This document shows positions 9,785-19,208 of a DNA stretch of 64,000 nt, in pieces. The position numbers were made by a program, and so were the translations under genes. This DNA is from Planctomycetes bacterium B3_Pla (GTDB lineage: Bacteria > Planctomycetota > Phycisphaerae > Sedimentisphaerales > Anaerobacaceae): NCBI GenBank assembly GCA_005223045.1, contig NJBM01000014.1, positions 62,001 to 126,000 of the forward strand, written 5' to 3'. The notes below the pieces were generated by a model. It made no database searches, had not been told where the DNA came from, and was given only the letters and a program-made list of their open reading frames with translations. Numbering within the stretch: position 1 is the stretch's first letter; the number at the start of each line of letters is the position of its first letter.

Positions 9785-9837
9785 AAGTGTTCGCTCGTTT
9801 CAACGGTCCAATTTAACACAGAAACTCCGGCAGCCAA

Positions 9838-11955
9838 TCAGCGCTTCCAGATTGAAACAAGAATCTGTTCGAGCGCAAGCAGGCCGATGGCGCCCAGCAG
9901 AAAATAATGCCATACCTGTCTGCCCGCCAGCAGCTTGTTAATGCTTGCCTGGCTGCCCGCAGTCGCATGGAAGTTGGAGCCGGGGATCTGCGCCAGTTCC
10001 CGCAATTGCGAGACGGCTAACGTCTCAAGGTTACTTTCGAGCGGATTGACATTCACCGCAATTGAGCCGACTGACTCGTCACCGACGTATATGCGATAGA
10101 ATCCGCATTGTTTCGTCTTTGGGAAGAACACGGCGGCACCGCTTACGCTTACCTCAATATTGCCGTCCACTACTTCATCCGCCGGGCTCCTGAACTCAAC
10201 CTGATCGCCCTTGGTCACGGCGCTGGTTGTCATGGAGCATTGGTCGCCCACTTCGAACGAATTCCTTGCGCCGGCGCTCGGGCGCAGGCCCTTGATAATC
10301 TCATGCACAAGCGGCACAAAAAGCGTATGCCGGGCAATGTCGCTGTGTTCGAGCGAACAGCCGAAGTTGCAGAGCAGCATAGCGCCAGACCCGACGGTTT
10401 TCTCCGCCATCGCGATGTTGCGGTCGTCGTAGCGAAGCAGGATTCGGCCTTTTTGTTTGACCCTTTCGGTACTGAAGAAACTATAGAATTTAAGGTCGCT
10501 CAACTGGCCGGATTCCTTGAACTTGCTCAGCAGGCGGTGGTCGAAGTTGGCCTCGGCCAGAGTCGCGTAATTGCCTTTCAGTGAAAGGTCAATCTGCCCG
10601 GTCATCGTAAATGGCGCCACAAAATCACCATCCGAAACATCCGCCAGGAGCTTGAGGTTGTGGGCGTCGGCGCCGCCGACGTGAAAGTACACAACGCTTC
10701 CGCCATCTCTGAGGTAGTTTATCAGCACCTCGGCGGCGGCTCGCGACAACTCGTTGATGCCGGAGAGCATGACCACCTGTGCCCCGGCGACATTCAGCTC
10801 GCTCAATTGGCCGGACCGGATAACAGAGGCAACGGCCGTAGCATCCTGCGATTCCCAAAAAGGATTGATGGCCCGGTTCAGGAACAGGCTGCCGGATTTG
10901 GCTTTGCCGGGCGTATCATCCGAGACGAGCAGGATGTTTATCGCCTGAGTCACGCCGAAAGTGAAAAACCTCTTGTTATCTACATCGAGGCCGTCATTCG
11001 GGATCGACAGCCTGCATTCATAGCGGCCGCTCTTGTGAATGCGCACACGAAAACTCGTCGAGGCGGTCATACGCGGCCCAAGCGATACGTTCTGGCTGAG
11101 CACTTCGCCATCCTCGAACATCAACTCAAGCGGCACCTCGCACGGCCGGTCACCGTAATTGGCTACTTTACATACAATTTCAGCCGGTTCGGCGACCGTA
11201 GGCGAAGCCGGCAGCACGGCCACCGAGGTAATCGAGACGTTCTCGGCGTTGTTCGGTCCGACCGGAATGAAGATTAGTTCGATGTTCCGGCTGACAACGC
11301 CGAAGTTCACCGATGACCAGTTGCTCCGCTGAAAATCCGAGATGAGGTAGATTTCTTTTCTACGGCCGGGGACGCTGTTAAGCTCCCGCACGGCTTCGGC
11401 CAGCGCGGCGTTAATGTCGGCGTGTTCCTCTGTCAGGTGGGCGTCCCGGATGTCCTTGCGCAACGGAAACAGGTTCTTGCTAAGTGAGTCGAAGGAGCTT
11501 TGCGGCACGGCGCCCATGAGAATAAGGTTCACGTGGTCCTTGGCACTATGGTGGTCGAGAATCTCCAGAGCCGCGACCTTTGCCTGCGAAAAAGAGGTAA
11601 CTGCCCCTCTTGAGTATCCCATGCTCGCCGAGGCGTCCATGAGAATGACGGTTGACTTGCCCGCCTTGTCGTTCTTGGAGGCAAAGCCTGTTCCGCGGAT
11701 AAGTATCGGCTTTAGAAAAGCAAACAGGATGAACAGAAACAGCGCGGTGCGCACCAGCAGGAGCAATATGTGCCGCAGCCGATGAACGCTGGATTGGTTC
11801 GCCTTTGCCGAGCGGATGAATTGGAGTGTTGGGAAGACCATGTCGCGGGGCGTCCGCCGGGTAAGCAGGTGAATTATAATAGGCACTCCAAGCGCAACCG
11901 AGCCGATCCACAGGGCCGGATTGCTGAAGAATATAGCACCTACGATCAGCTCCAT
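9838..11955 (-). CDS. BatA-like protein: N-terminal aerotolerance domain plus VWA
   Basis: A 705-residue protein. The N-terminus shows the BatA pattern (two helices around FFSNPALWIGSVALGVPIII and LLLLVRTALFLFILFAFLKP, joined by a PRDMVFPTLQFI loop). A VWA domain follows with MIDAS motif ILMDASASM, then a CARDB-like beta domain, a GATase-like segment (VVMLSGINELS, YLRDGGSVVYF) and a C-terminal helix (about 683-700). The ATG at 11955 overlaps the DUF58 stop by 10 bases, suggesting coupling. Members of this family are linked to stress tolerance, metal-dependent complex assembly or envelope integrity. The exact role here is inferred only. Confidence 0.88.
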   Translation of the reverse strand: MELIVGAIFFSNPALWIGSVALGVPIIIHLLTRRTPRDMVFPTLQFIRSAKANQSSVHRLRHILLLLVRTALFLFILFAFLKPILIRGTGFASKNDKAGKSTVILMDASASMGYSRGAVTSFSQAKVAALEILDHHSAKDHVNLILMGAVPQSSFDSLSKNLFPLRKDIRDAHLTEEHADINAALAEAVRELNSVPGRRKEIYLISDFQRSNWSSVNFGVVSRNIELIFIPVGPNNAENVSITSVAVLPASPTVAEPAEIVCKVANYGDRPCEVPLELMFEDGEVLSQNVSLGPRMTASTSFRVRIHKSGRYECRLSIPNDGLDVDNKRFFTFGVTQAINILLVSDDTPGKAKSGSLFLNRAINPFWESQDATAVASVIRSGQLSELNVAGAQVVMLSGINELSRAAAEVLINYLRDGGSVVYFHVGGADAHNLKLLADVSDGDFVAPFTMTGQIDLSLKGNYATLAEANFDHRLLSKFKESGQLSDLKFYSFFSTERVKQKGRILLRYDDRNIAMAEKTVGSGAMLLCNFGCSLEHSDIARHTLFVPLVHEIIKGLRPSAGARNSFEVGDQCSMTTSAVTKGDQVEFRSPADEVVDGNIEVSVSGAAVFFPKTKQCGFYRIYVGDESVGSIAVNVNPLESNLETLAVSQLRELAQIPGSNFHATAGSQASINKLLAGRQVWHYFLLGAIGLLALEQILVSIWKR

Positions 11956-12896
11956 CTTCGACCTCGTCCGGCAATATAGTCCCGAAGCGCCATTTGGTAT
12001 GGTGTCTCCGTGCTCAACAATTGGTAATCGATCTTTCGAGCCTGGGCGGTGGACGATACGGTATCAATGTACTCGTGCAACTGCTTGTGGTAGGAATCGC
12101 GTATATCGTCCGGGATGGATGTCAGTCGCTCATCGGATTCAGAATCAATGAAGTTCACGCTCGGCACACGCGGAAGCTCAAGCTCGTGTTTGTGCAGCAG
12201 ATGAAACAGGATGACCTCGAAATTCTTGTGGCGATACATATCCAGCGCCCCGAATATCTCATCGGGGTCGTCAAGCAGGTCTGAAATCAGTATTATCACG
12301 CCTTTGCGCTTGAACAACGGAAAGGTCTCTCGCAGCGCTTGTGAAATTGACGTTTCCTCGCCGACCTTGTTGGTCTCAAGCCGGCTCACCATTTTATACA
12401 AATGCGAGTAGGTGCCGCCGGCTGGCGCGTGATATTTGACTTTTGAATCGAACAGTGTCAGTCCGACCTTGTCTCCCTGCTTGATTGTCAGATAGCAAAT
12501 TGCCGCCGCTAAGTAACAGGCATAGTCGAATTTCGAGACATCATCCCGCCCGAAGAACTGCTCATGCCATTTGCCGCCAAATGCCATCGATGCGCTGCTG
12601 TCAACGAGCAGATAGCACGTCATGACCGTCTCTTTTTCCGAGAGCTTGATGACATAGCGGTCCGTGCGGGCGTACACTTTCCAGTCTATGGTCCTGATCG
12701 AATCGCCGGGATAGTATTCGCGGTAGTCCGTGAACTCCTGCGAGTGCCCCTTGAACGGAGACTTGTGCCTGCCCGAATAAGCGCCTTCCACCGTCACTCG
12801 CGCTGAAAGGCAGAGGCTCTCCAAATACCGAAGACTGTCCGCGTTCAAATACTTCTGTCCGGCTGTATCAGCCTGTCTTTTTCCTTGTAACGACAT
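11946..12896 (-). CDS. DUF58 domain protein (VWA-like)
   Basis: A 316-residue cytoplasmic protein with the DUF58 signature (DYREYYPGDSIRTIDWKVYA, residues about 58-76) and an integrin-I/VWA fold with MIDAS-like DSSAS at 99-103 and a second acidic strand ILISDLLDDPDE. DUF58 proteins are encoded beside MoxR ATPases and are thought to be their substrate or adaptor. It lies 101 bases after moxR and overlaps the BatA-like gene. The ATG at 12896 gives the expected family length. Confidence 0.92.
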   Translation of the reverse strand: MSLQGKRQADTAGQKYLNADSLRYLESLCLSARVTVEGAYSGRHKSPFKGHSQEFTDYREYYPGDSIRTIDWKVYARTDRYVIKLSEKETVMTCYLLVDSSASMAFGGKWHEQFFGRDDVSKFDYACYLAAAICYLTIKQGDKVGLTLFDSKVKYHAPAGGTYSHLYKMVSRLETNKVGEETSISQALRETFPLFKRKGVIILISDLLDDPDEIFGALDMYRHKNFEVILFHLLHKHELELPRVPSVNFIDSESDERLTSIPDDIRDSYHKQLHEYIDTVSSTAQARKIDYQLLSTETPYQMALRDYIAGRGRRWS

Positions 12897-12997
12897 TTGA
12901 CTCGATCCGGGCCGAATCGCAGAGACCGAACGGAACTATCAACACCTGCAAGCGCTCGCTCTGTCCGTGAGTCTCATCGAAGCGGCCTGCTCTTCCA

Positions 12998-14155
12998 TCA
13001 TTCAGTATCGGGCGCTTGTCTGACCCTGTCCAGGGCTTGCGCAATCTTCTTGGCGGCCTTCGTTTTATGCAAAGTGATGCCCGGCCGGTTCAAGGTTATC
13101 TTCGCCGCCGAACCTTTTCTGATTTCTTTGCGAGTGTAGTCCGATTCCTTCACCGACTTGAGCAGATTCTGTATTATCATTTTCGTGGTTACGCCCTTGC
13201 CGGCCGCCTTGTAATTGCGCAGTATTCGGTGACGGAGAACGGGAAGCGCAACGTCGCGCACTTCCTTGCATGACGGCGCCGGCAGACCCCTGAGCAATGC
13301 AAGGCTTTTCGCACCAAGGACCAGGTATTGCGAAGCCCTGACACCGGCGCCCCATTCCACATATTCATTAACGTACGGATTACCGACCGACGAAGGCCGG
13401 CTCGCTTTTGCGAGGTCAACGGCGTATGCAAGAACGTGTTTAGATACCGGTATGCGACGAATCAGATTCTGAAAGGTAATGATCTGCTCTTTGGTCAGTA
13501 TCGGGCGAACGGGCGCTGCATCATGCGCCGTCGTCTCGTCCACAATGCGCATCTCATTCTCGGCAAGCGGATAGTCAACCTCGATGTTGAACATGAAGCG
13601 GTCGAGCTGGGCCTCGGGAAGAGGATACGTGCCTTCCTGCTCGATCGGATTCTGAGTTGCAACCACCATAAAAGGCTGCTCCAGCTCGTATGTGGTCCCG
13701 GCTGCCGTGACCGTGTATTCCTGCATCGACTCAAGAAGGGCGGCCTGCGTCTTGGGAGGGGCGCGATTGATCTCGTCGGCGAGTATCAGGTTGGCGAAAA
13801 CCGGCCCCTTGACAAACTTCATGTGCCGTTTGCCTGTCTCAGGGTCCGACTGTAGTATCTCGGTTCCGGTGATATCGGATGGCATCATATCCGGCGTGAA
13901 CTGGATTCGCTTGAAGTCCCATCCCAATACGCCGGCAAGAGTCTTGACGAGAAGCGTCTTAGCGAGTCCGGGCACGCCAATCAACAGGGCATGTCCTCGC
14001 GAGAAAAGGGCTATGAGCAGCCTGTCAACAACCTGCTCCTGACCGATAATGACCTTGTGAATCTCCTCTCTCAAAGCCTTGAACTGGCTGCAAAAGCTCT
14101 CGACCATCTCGCCCTCATCGCTGTTATGAACTCGCTGTTTTTTCAAACCATCCAT
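12998..14155 (-). CDS. MoxR-family AAA+ ATPase
   Basis: A 385-residue AAA+ ATPase. Walker A is GVPGLAKT (60-67), Walker B is LILADE (123-128), and the sensor-1 region reads MVVATQNPIEQEGTYPLPEA. MoxR ATPases act as chaperones that insert metals or help assemble VWA-containing complexes. It is the first gene of the eight-gene minus-strand cluster. The ATG at 14155 has GAAGGGG about nine bases upstream; an adjacent in-frame TTG at 14158 is less likely. I found no convincing promoter in the 200 bases upstream. Confidence 0.95.
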   Translation of the reverse strand: MDGLKKQRVHNSDEGEMVESFCSQFKALREEIHKVIIGQEQVVDRLLIALFSRGHALLIGVPGLAKTLLVKTLAGVLGWDFKRIQFTPDMMPSDITGTEILQSDPETGKRHMKFVKGPVFANLILADEINRAPPKTQAALLESMQEYTVTAAGTTYELEQPFMVVATQNPIEQEGTYPLPEAQLDRFMFNIEVDYPLAENEMRIVDETTAHDAAPVRPILTKEQIITFQNLIRRIPVSKHVLAYAVDLAKASRPSSVGNPYVNEYVEWGAGVRASQYLVLGAKSLALLRGLPAPSCKEVRDVALPVLRHRILRNYKAAGKGVTTKMIIQNLLKSVKESDYTRKEIRKGSAAKITLNRPGITLHKTKAAKKIAQALDRVRQAPDTE

Positions 14156-14671
14156 CAAGGAACCCCTTCAGTGAAATAATGTCTCTATAGTACCATAAAG
14201 ACAGGATTCTGCGAGTATTCTTTTCAAAAAAACCTTAAGAATCCGTCTCTGGTGTCCCACGAATCCTATTCCGGGCGACATAGCCGGAACACGTCCAACT
14301 GATGTGTAACCGTGGCCGGGAGCGACTTTCGGTCTCAACACGTTAATTAAGACGCAGGTTTGGGCCAAATGTTACAATTATTTTGTGTTTTTCTGAGACT
14401 GGAGCGGCAATACCAAGTTCTTTTGCCGTTGAAGGCACAGGGCCGACCGGTGCGGAATCAGAGTAAAAACTGGCTCCAAGACAACTCTTTCGTATCGCAG
14501 ACTTTAAACCGGGAGCTTCCAGGAGACAATATAGGGCGCATCTCTGCTTTTTGGCCGTAAAAAAAGCCTCGATTGGTGCAAAAATACGTAGTCACCACAA
14601 TAGACGGAGATTGAACAGCTTGATACAATATGCTATTGAAGGCTGCACGCATGGTAGTGTGCCGTCCCTTC
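14156..14671. other. Intergenic region, no gene recognised
   Basis: About 500 bases between the moxR start and a plus-strand terminator. Short open frames occur on both strands, but none has a ribosome site or a recognisable product. It should contain the moxR promoter on the minus strand, though I could not define it. Confidence 0.5.
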
Positions 14672-14716
14672 AAGCCCCTGCTTTCAACAATTCCCTCTAC
14701 TTAGCAGGGGCTTTTT
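14672..14716 (+). terminator. Rho-independent terminator, plus strand
   Basis: AAGCCCCTGCT (14672-14682) pairs perfectly with AGCAGGGGCTT (14703-14713) across a 20-base loop and runs into TTTTT (14712-14716). The T-run exists only in the plus direction. No intact plus-strand gene ends before it, so it may close a small RNA or belong to a lost gene. Confidence 0.6.
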
Positions 14717-14763
14717 ATGGATACGTCCCAAACCCGCTGTACGACGCTTGCGAGGCACAGTGA

Positions 14764-15117
14764 CAGTATATTCTCAGGGGTGAGAAATACGCCAAAATTC
14801 ATCAGATTTGCAGTGACTTTTCTTGGTGCAGATACAATGAGTTGTGGCTGGACAGCGTAAAACTTGCTGATACACATGACTATTCGCCGAACTCGTATTA
14901 CAACACCGTGCCGTGGTCTTATGATTTTGATCCATCCGAGTTCCCCGTACTGGCGGATGGTATCGCGGAATTCCATACCATCCAGACTTCAGAATTCGTA
15001 GTGCGTTTAGGGGAGACAACATTGAGGATCGAGTCAATTCCCGCGCCGGGTGCTATTTTGTCAGGCAGCCTCGGCGTAGGTTTTGTCAGTTGTCTGCCGC
15101 TTTGGTTGTATCCACGA
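14764..15117 (+). pseudogene. Remnant of a PEP-CTERM-like sorted protein gene
   Basis: A plus-strand frame is open from just after a TGA at 14761 but has no plausible start. It reads as the C-terminal part of a secreted protein (NELWLDSVKLADTHDYSPNS) and then RIESIPAPGAILSGSLGVGF, near 15031-15090. This closely resembles the Pro-Ala-Pro/Gly hydrophobic sorting tail of planctomycete PEP-CTERM proteins. The normal Arg-rich end is missing: the frame continues into LPLWLYPRN and runs antisense into the next gene. I read it as a decayed 3' fragment; chance resemblance is possible. Confidence 0.45.
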
Positions 15118-15120
15118 AAC

Positions 15121-17127
15121 TTACCGAATCAACTGAATGTCGTCGAAGTACATCGTCCCTGTGCCGCCGGCGGCCGGGCTGTTCTTGGTGCCGAAGCCAA
15201 GGGTAATCGAATCGATGTTGGTCAAGTCCACGCCTGCGAACGCTGCCAGATCGATGACCCACTCATTCCAGCCGCTTGTCTGCGTTGCGGCGGCATCGTC
15301 ATGATAGACTACTGCTGTGCCGTTTAGAGCAACAAACATCCGCTCGGCTGAGTTGCCCGATGCGGCACGGAACCACAACGACAGCTTCGCAACGCCTTGC
15401 TCGGTCCAGTCGCGCGGATAAACCAAAGTCATCGTTGCCTCTGAGGTCTTGTTGGCGTTATCGTAGCGGTATATCATCGACTGAGCACCGCTGTGAACAA
15501 TAGTCTGCTCGGCATAAGGAGGCAGGTCATTACCGACCAGTGCTCCGTTGTCAGCAGTTCCGAAACCGTCTTTCCACTTATCGAATATTCTATTGCTGTT
15601 AGGATCAGGGGGGTCGAAGTCATTGTAGGACTCGAAATCGTCCACGAGAATAAAGTCGGCCGTCGAGAAGCTCCAGACAAGACCTTTGACAGTTCCGTCC
15701 GGATAGACCTCATCCACACGCCAGGTATAGCTGCTGTCGAAGGCAAGTCCTTCGGGATCATAGCTCTCGGCGCCAAGCGCTCTGGGGCCTATATACTCGG
15801 GTGAGGCTGTAGTGGCATTCTTGACAGCATCCGCATCGGCGCCGAAGTACAGCTCATGCGAGGCGGCATTGTCGGCCGCTGTCCAGCTTAGCGTTGCGAT
15901 CATCTGCACGTCCGCCGCGCCGTTAGCCGGCTGTGGATTGGCGATGGCGCCCGGGGTCGCGAAGCTCCAAACCTCGCCTTTGTGGGTTTCAAGAGCGTCA
16001 AACTCATCCACCCGCCAGTAGTAAACCTTCTCCCCTTCGAGAGAGGCGGGTGTAAACGATGTAGCGGACTGAGGGGGACCTCCCACGGCGTTGCTGACGG
16101 TATCGAAATCGTCGCCGAAATACACCGTATGCAGCCGCGATCCAAAACCAGCCGTCCAGCTAAGCTCTGAGTCCAGCGCAATCGAGTCAGTGCCATCGGC
16201 TGGAACGGGGTTGTAGGCCGTCTTTGGAGGAATCGAAAAGCTCCAGACATCGCCTTTCCACGGGCTGTTCGGGTCGGCGTCGTTGACCTCGTCAATTCGC
16301 CAGTAATAAGTCGTGCCCGGAACAAGACCGTCCGGATAAGGAAATCCGGGAAAGCCTACGATTAGGGTCGTGTCGGCCTGGTTGCCCACAAACGCACCTT
16401 CGGCTCCGTTGTCCACATCTTCTAAATTATCCCCGATATACACATCATGTGAGACCGCATGACCGCCAGCCCTCCAGGAAAGGTTCGCCCATGTATCCGG
16501 ATGCAGGGCGCCATCGGCGGGCTCCGGAGCAGCAGCCTTTACTCGGGACGACGCTCCCGGTTCAATTCCGGCAACATACTCTCCTTCATACACCAAAACA
16601 AAATCCAACCAGTGTGGAACTTCAGAGCCGGCACACAAAAACTCAAGCTTTACATCGACGTGCTGAACATCTGAGGTATAGTAATACTCAGCCCACTCGG
16701 TCGTCAAATCAAAGTCTGTTGCTCCCCAGGCATTGACAGAGTTGTCCGATGCTTTCATCTGTACGGTCAGGGTACGGGGTTCCTCCGCTTTGGCCCAGAA
16801 ACTGGCAGTATAGTTTTTATTAAGATCGGCCGGGAAGCCTATATTCACCACAATAAAATGCCAGTTCTCAGGCCCTTTAGGATCAATCCTAAGGCTTCTG
16901 GCGCCGTCAATAAATTCTGTATCGACTACGGTAACGCTACTACCGGCACCCTCGGCTGGATTCCAGGTACACCATTGTTCCCAGGTCGGATCGTCGAGGA
17001 TATCCTCATCCTCTTCCTCTTCAAAACTCGGATTTTGCAGTAGGTTATCGACTTGTGCATGACTTACCGGCGGCAAAACAACCAGCACCAAAACAAAGCG
17101 AGCCAAGTAGATGAGTCTTTTACACAT
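15121..17127 (-). CDS. Exported modular protein: CBM-like domain, three FN3-like modules, C-terminal beta-sandwich
   Basis: A 668-residue secreted protein. It has a signal peptide (MCKRLIYLARF to VSHAQ), a carbohydrate-binding-type N-terminal domain (LLQNPSFEEEEDED, FWAKAEEPRTLTVQMKAS), three repeated fibronectin-III-like modules each with a 'SW.A....H.VYFGD...V' start and 'YYWRVDE...KG.VWSFS' end, and a C-terminal 'VDDFESY' beta-sandwich ending in MYFDDIQLIR. There is no catalytic motif. The ATG at 17127 has AAGGAGG eight bases upstream; the 23-residue upstream extension is not supported. Such proteins are very common in Phycisphaerae and probably bind extracellular polysaccharides. Monocistronic. 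Confidence 0.85.
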   Translation of the reverse strand: MCKRLIYLARFVLVLVVLPPVSHAQVDNLLQNPSFEEEEDEDILDDPTWEQWCTWNPAEGAGSSVTVVDTEFIDGARSLRIDPKGPENWHFIVVNIGFPADLNKNYTASFWAKAEEPRTLTVQMKASDNSVNAWGATDFDLTTEWAEYYYTSDVQHVDVKLEFLCAGSEVPHWLDFVLVYEGEYVAGIEPGASSRVKAAAPEPADGALHPDTWANLSWRAGGHAVSHDVYIGDNLEDVDNGAEGAFVGNQADTTLIVGFPGFPYPDGLVPGTTYYWRIDEVNDADPNSPWKGDVWSFSIPPKTAYNPVPADGTDSIALDSELSWTAGFGSRLHTVYFGDDFDTVSNAVGGPPQSATSFTPASLEGEKVYYWRVDEFDALETHKGEVWSFATPGAIANPQPANGAADVQMIATLSWTAADNAASHELYFGADADAVKNATTASPEYIGPRALGAESYDPEGLAFDSSYTWRVDEVYPDGTVKGLVWSFSTADFILVDDFESYNDFDPPDPNSNRIFDKWKDGFGTADNGALVGNDLPPYAEQTIVHSGAQSMIYRYDNANKTSEATMTLVYPRDWTEQGVAKLSLWFRAASGNSAERMFVALNGTAVVYHDDAAATQTSGWNEWVIDLAAFAGVDLTNIDSITLGFGTKNSPAAGGTGTMYFDDIQLIR

Positions 17128-17486
17128 AACAATCCTCCTTCGAACAATAAATATAGATTTCCGTTGAAATGCTAAAATATCTTTAGGGCAAAGCACAAAA
17201 TCCGCATCTCAATTCAGTGCCTTGCATAATACAAATACACATCCTCCTCATATAAAGAATTAAAGAGGCTACGCCCATTGGAAGGCCAAATGCCACAGAT
17301 GCTCAACCATGCAGACACAATCTTTACTAATATACCTATACCAAATTAGCCTACTTCCCGTCAAGAAGAATCTCCGGACGATCTTCCTTGAAATCCATTT
17401 CAAGATGCAGTTTAATAGCTGCCAAATCAATTGTACGTAAACTGTTGAACCTGTAATATGAACAAAATCGAGTTATTGGAGATTTT
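17128..17486. other. Divergent intergenic region
   Basis: About 360 AT-rich bases between two divergent genes, so it should contain both promoters. On the plus strand TTGTAC (17431-17436) and TAATAT (17454-17459) are 17 bases apart, a weak candidate for the DUF1080 gene. I see no coding sequence. Confidence 0.4.
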
Positions 17487-18074
17487 ATGAGAACATCAAA
17501 TGTGCTTTACACCATGGTTGTTACGGCAGCATTATTAACGTCATGTGCGGTTTTTAAGGGCGGGGGCAAACGCGCAGCGCTATTTGACGGAAAAACCTTG
17601 GAAGGCTGGACGGTCATCAATTGCGAAGCGGCCGTCGATGACGGGGATATCCTGCTCAAGACCGGCAACGGCCTGATACAAACCGAAAAGAAATACGGCG
17701 ATTTTGTTTTAGAATTCGAGTGGAAGGCCCTTCGAGACAACAAGTGGGACAGCGGAGTCTATTTCCGCTACGAGACTGTGCCGGAGGGACGACCCTGGCC
17801 CAGGCGATACCAGGTCAACCTCAGGCAAGGCATGGAGGGCAACGTGGGCGAGCTGGAAGGAGCTAAAAGCGAGGGGCTCGTCAAGATCGGCCAATGGAAT
17901 AGATTCAAGCTCACAGTGCAGGGCACGAAAGCCTCGCTGGAGATCAACGGCACACCCGCATGGCAAGCGGACGGTCTCGGCGAGCCTGAAACCGGATTCA
18001 TCGCCCTTCAGGCCGAGGTGCCCGGCGGCGGACAGTACCGATTTCGAAATATCTACCTGACCGAACTGAACTAA
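17487..18074 (+). CDS. DUF1080 (3-keto-disaccharide hydrolase-like) lipoprotein
   Basis: A 195-residue protein with a lipoprotein signal (AALLTSC lipobox) and a single DUF1080 beta-sandwich (ALFDGKTLEGWTV, DFVLEFEWKA, WDSGVYFR, WNRFKLTVQG). The family is abundant in planctomycetes and related to concanavalin-like lectins; some members hydrolyse 3-keto-glycosides made by Gfo/Idh/MocA-type oxidoreductases. It has a TTGGAG ribosome site before the ATG. It is monocistronic and convergent with the GspF-like gene. Confidence 0.9.
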   Translation: MRTSNVLYTMVVTAALLTSCAVFKGGGKRAALFDGKTLEGWTVINCEAAVDDGDILLKTGNGLIQTEKKYGDFVLEFEWKALRDNKWDSGVYFRYETVPEGRPWPRRYQVNLRQGMEGNVGELEGAKSEGLVKIGQWNRFKLTVQGTKASLEINGTPAWQADGLGEPETGFIALQAEVPGGGQYRFRNIYLTELN

Positions 18075-18188
18075 TCCATTGACGGTAAGACAGAACGCAG
18101 GCCCGCCCGCTGCAAACAAAGCAGGTTCAGGCCGCTATTGCCGAACTCCAGAAGAGATTCACGCTGTGATGCCGGAAGAACTCGGTTT

Positions 18189-18206
18189 GGTGGGGCAAGC
18201 CCCACC
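18189..18206. repeat. Perfect hairpin palindrome between convergent genes
   Basis: GGTGGGGC (18189-18196) and GCCCCACC (18199-18206) form an 8-bp perfect stem with a two-base gap. There is no T-run, so it is not a standard terminator. It lies in the 177-base gap between the convergent DUF1080 and GspF-like genes and resembles a REP-type element. Confidence 0.55.
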
Positions 18207-18251
18207 CTACGTGTTCCAGGCGCGCCGGCATTTGACCGCGACACCCTGTGG

Positions 18252-19208
18252 TCAGTACATACTTCTTATGCCGCCGGCAAGTTGAATGATCATCATAATC
18301 AGCATAATGCAAATCAAAAGATAGACGATGCGAGGGAACCAGCGGGCGAACTCGTGGAGCCAGAATTCCGCCCGTTCGGTATAGGTGTCGGCCAGACGCT
18401 TTGAAATATCGTCGAGCTGGCCGGTTTCCTCGCCGACCTTCCACAACTCCACAAGATCAAAGGGAAGCTTGGGGGAGAATCCCTCGGACATCAACCCCCC
18501 GGCCGCGACGCTTGCGGCCGCCGGCCGGAACAGGTCCCCCACAACGAGGTTGCCCGCAACTGAGATCGACATCTCGACAGACTCGGTTATGGGCACACCG
18601 GCTTTGCTGAGCATGTGAAAAGCCCAGCAGAACCGGCTGACCGCGAGCTTGTGGACAGCAGCTCCCAGGATGGGGATGCGCAGTGCTATGTGGTCCAGGA
18701 TTCTGCGAAGAGGTCCCGTCTTGGGTGTTAGAATAATGATAGCGACGATGACCGCAGCCGGCACCCAAAACAGCGCGAGGATACCCGCCACTCTGAACAG
18801 GTAAGACTTGACATCCCATTCGCCCAGCACGAAACCGGGAAGCGGGAAGACAAACGCGGCGATCAAAAGAACCAGAGCAGGCAACATGAATCCCGACATC
18901 ATCCTTCTTCGCATTCGGCTGGCCATTTCATGCCACTTTGACAGAAGCCCGATCAGGCCGGGAAGATTGCCGGACTTCTCGGCAACTTCGACAATCATCA
19001 CATCAACCGGGTCGAAAACCCTGCGATGCAGAACCATCGTTTCGGCCAGCGTATTACCTTGCGAGACGCCCTCAGCCAATGCGAGAAAGGCTTTTCGCAT
19101 ACGCGGCTTCAAACCCGGAGTGACGGTATTGAGCGAGCGAAGTATCGGTACGCCGGCATCGAGCATGGAAGAAAGATTGTGATAGGCCATCGCAAGGGCA
19201 TCTGGCAT
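18252..19208 (-). CDS. Type II secretion/type IV pilus inner-membrane protein (GspF/PilC-like)
   Basis: A 318-residue protein with two T2SF domains (about 5-125 and 195-310) and three membrane helices (about 108-130, 145-170, 297-312). Diagnostic segments are LSSMLDAGVPILRSL, VAEKSGNLPGLI, LSKAGVPITESVEMS and VGEETGQLDDISKRL. GspF/PilC is the platform protein of the secretion or pilus motor. It is shorter than typical GspF (about 400), lacking the N-terminal extension. The ATG at 19208 follows AGAGGAAG; a TTG at 19256 is a possible alternative. No GspE or other motor gene is adjacent; the only possibly related gene here is the pseudopilin at 37387. Confidence 0.88.
   Translation of the reverse strand: MPDALAMAYHNLSSMLDAGVPILRSLNTVTPGLKPRMRKAFLALAEGVSQGNTLAETMVLHRRVFDPVDVMIVEVAEKSGNLPGLIGLLSKWHEMASRMRRRMMSGFMLPALVLLIAAFVFPLPGFVLGEWDVKSYLFRVAGILALFWVPAAVIVAIIILTPKTGPLRRILDHIALRIPILGAAVHKLAVSRFCWAFHMLSKAGVPITESVEMSISVAGNLVVGDLFRPAAASVAAGGLMSEGFSPKLPFDLVELWKVGEETGQLDDISKRLADTYTERAEFWLHEFARWFPRIVYLLICIMLIMMIIQLAGGIRSMY

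Noticed and set aside
14551-14763. A 70-residue plus-strand open frame before the PEP-CTERM-like remnant
   Set aside because: It runs through the terminator hairpin and has no recognisable features.
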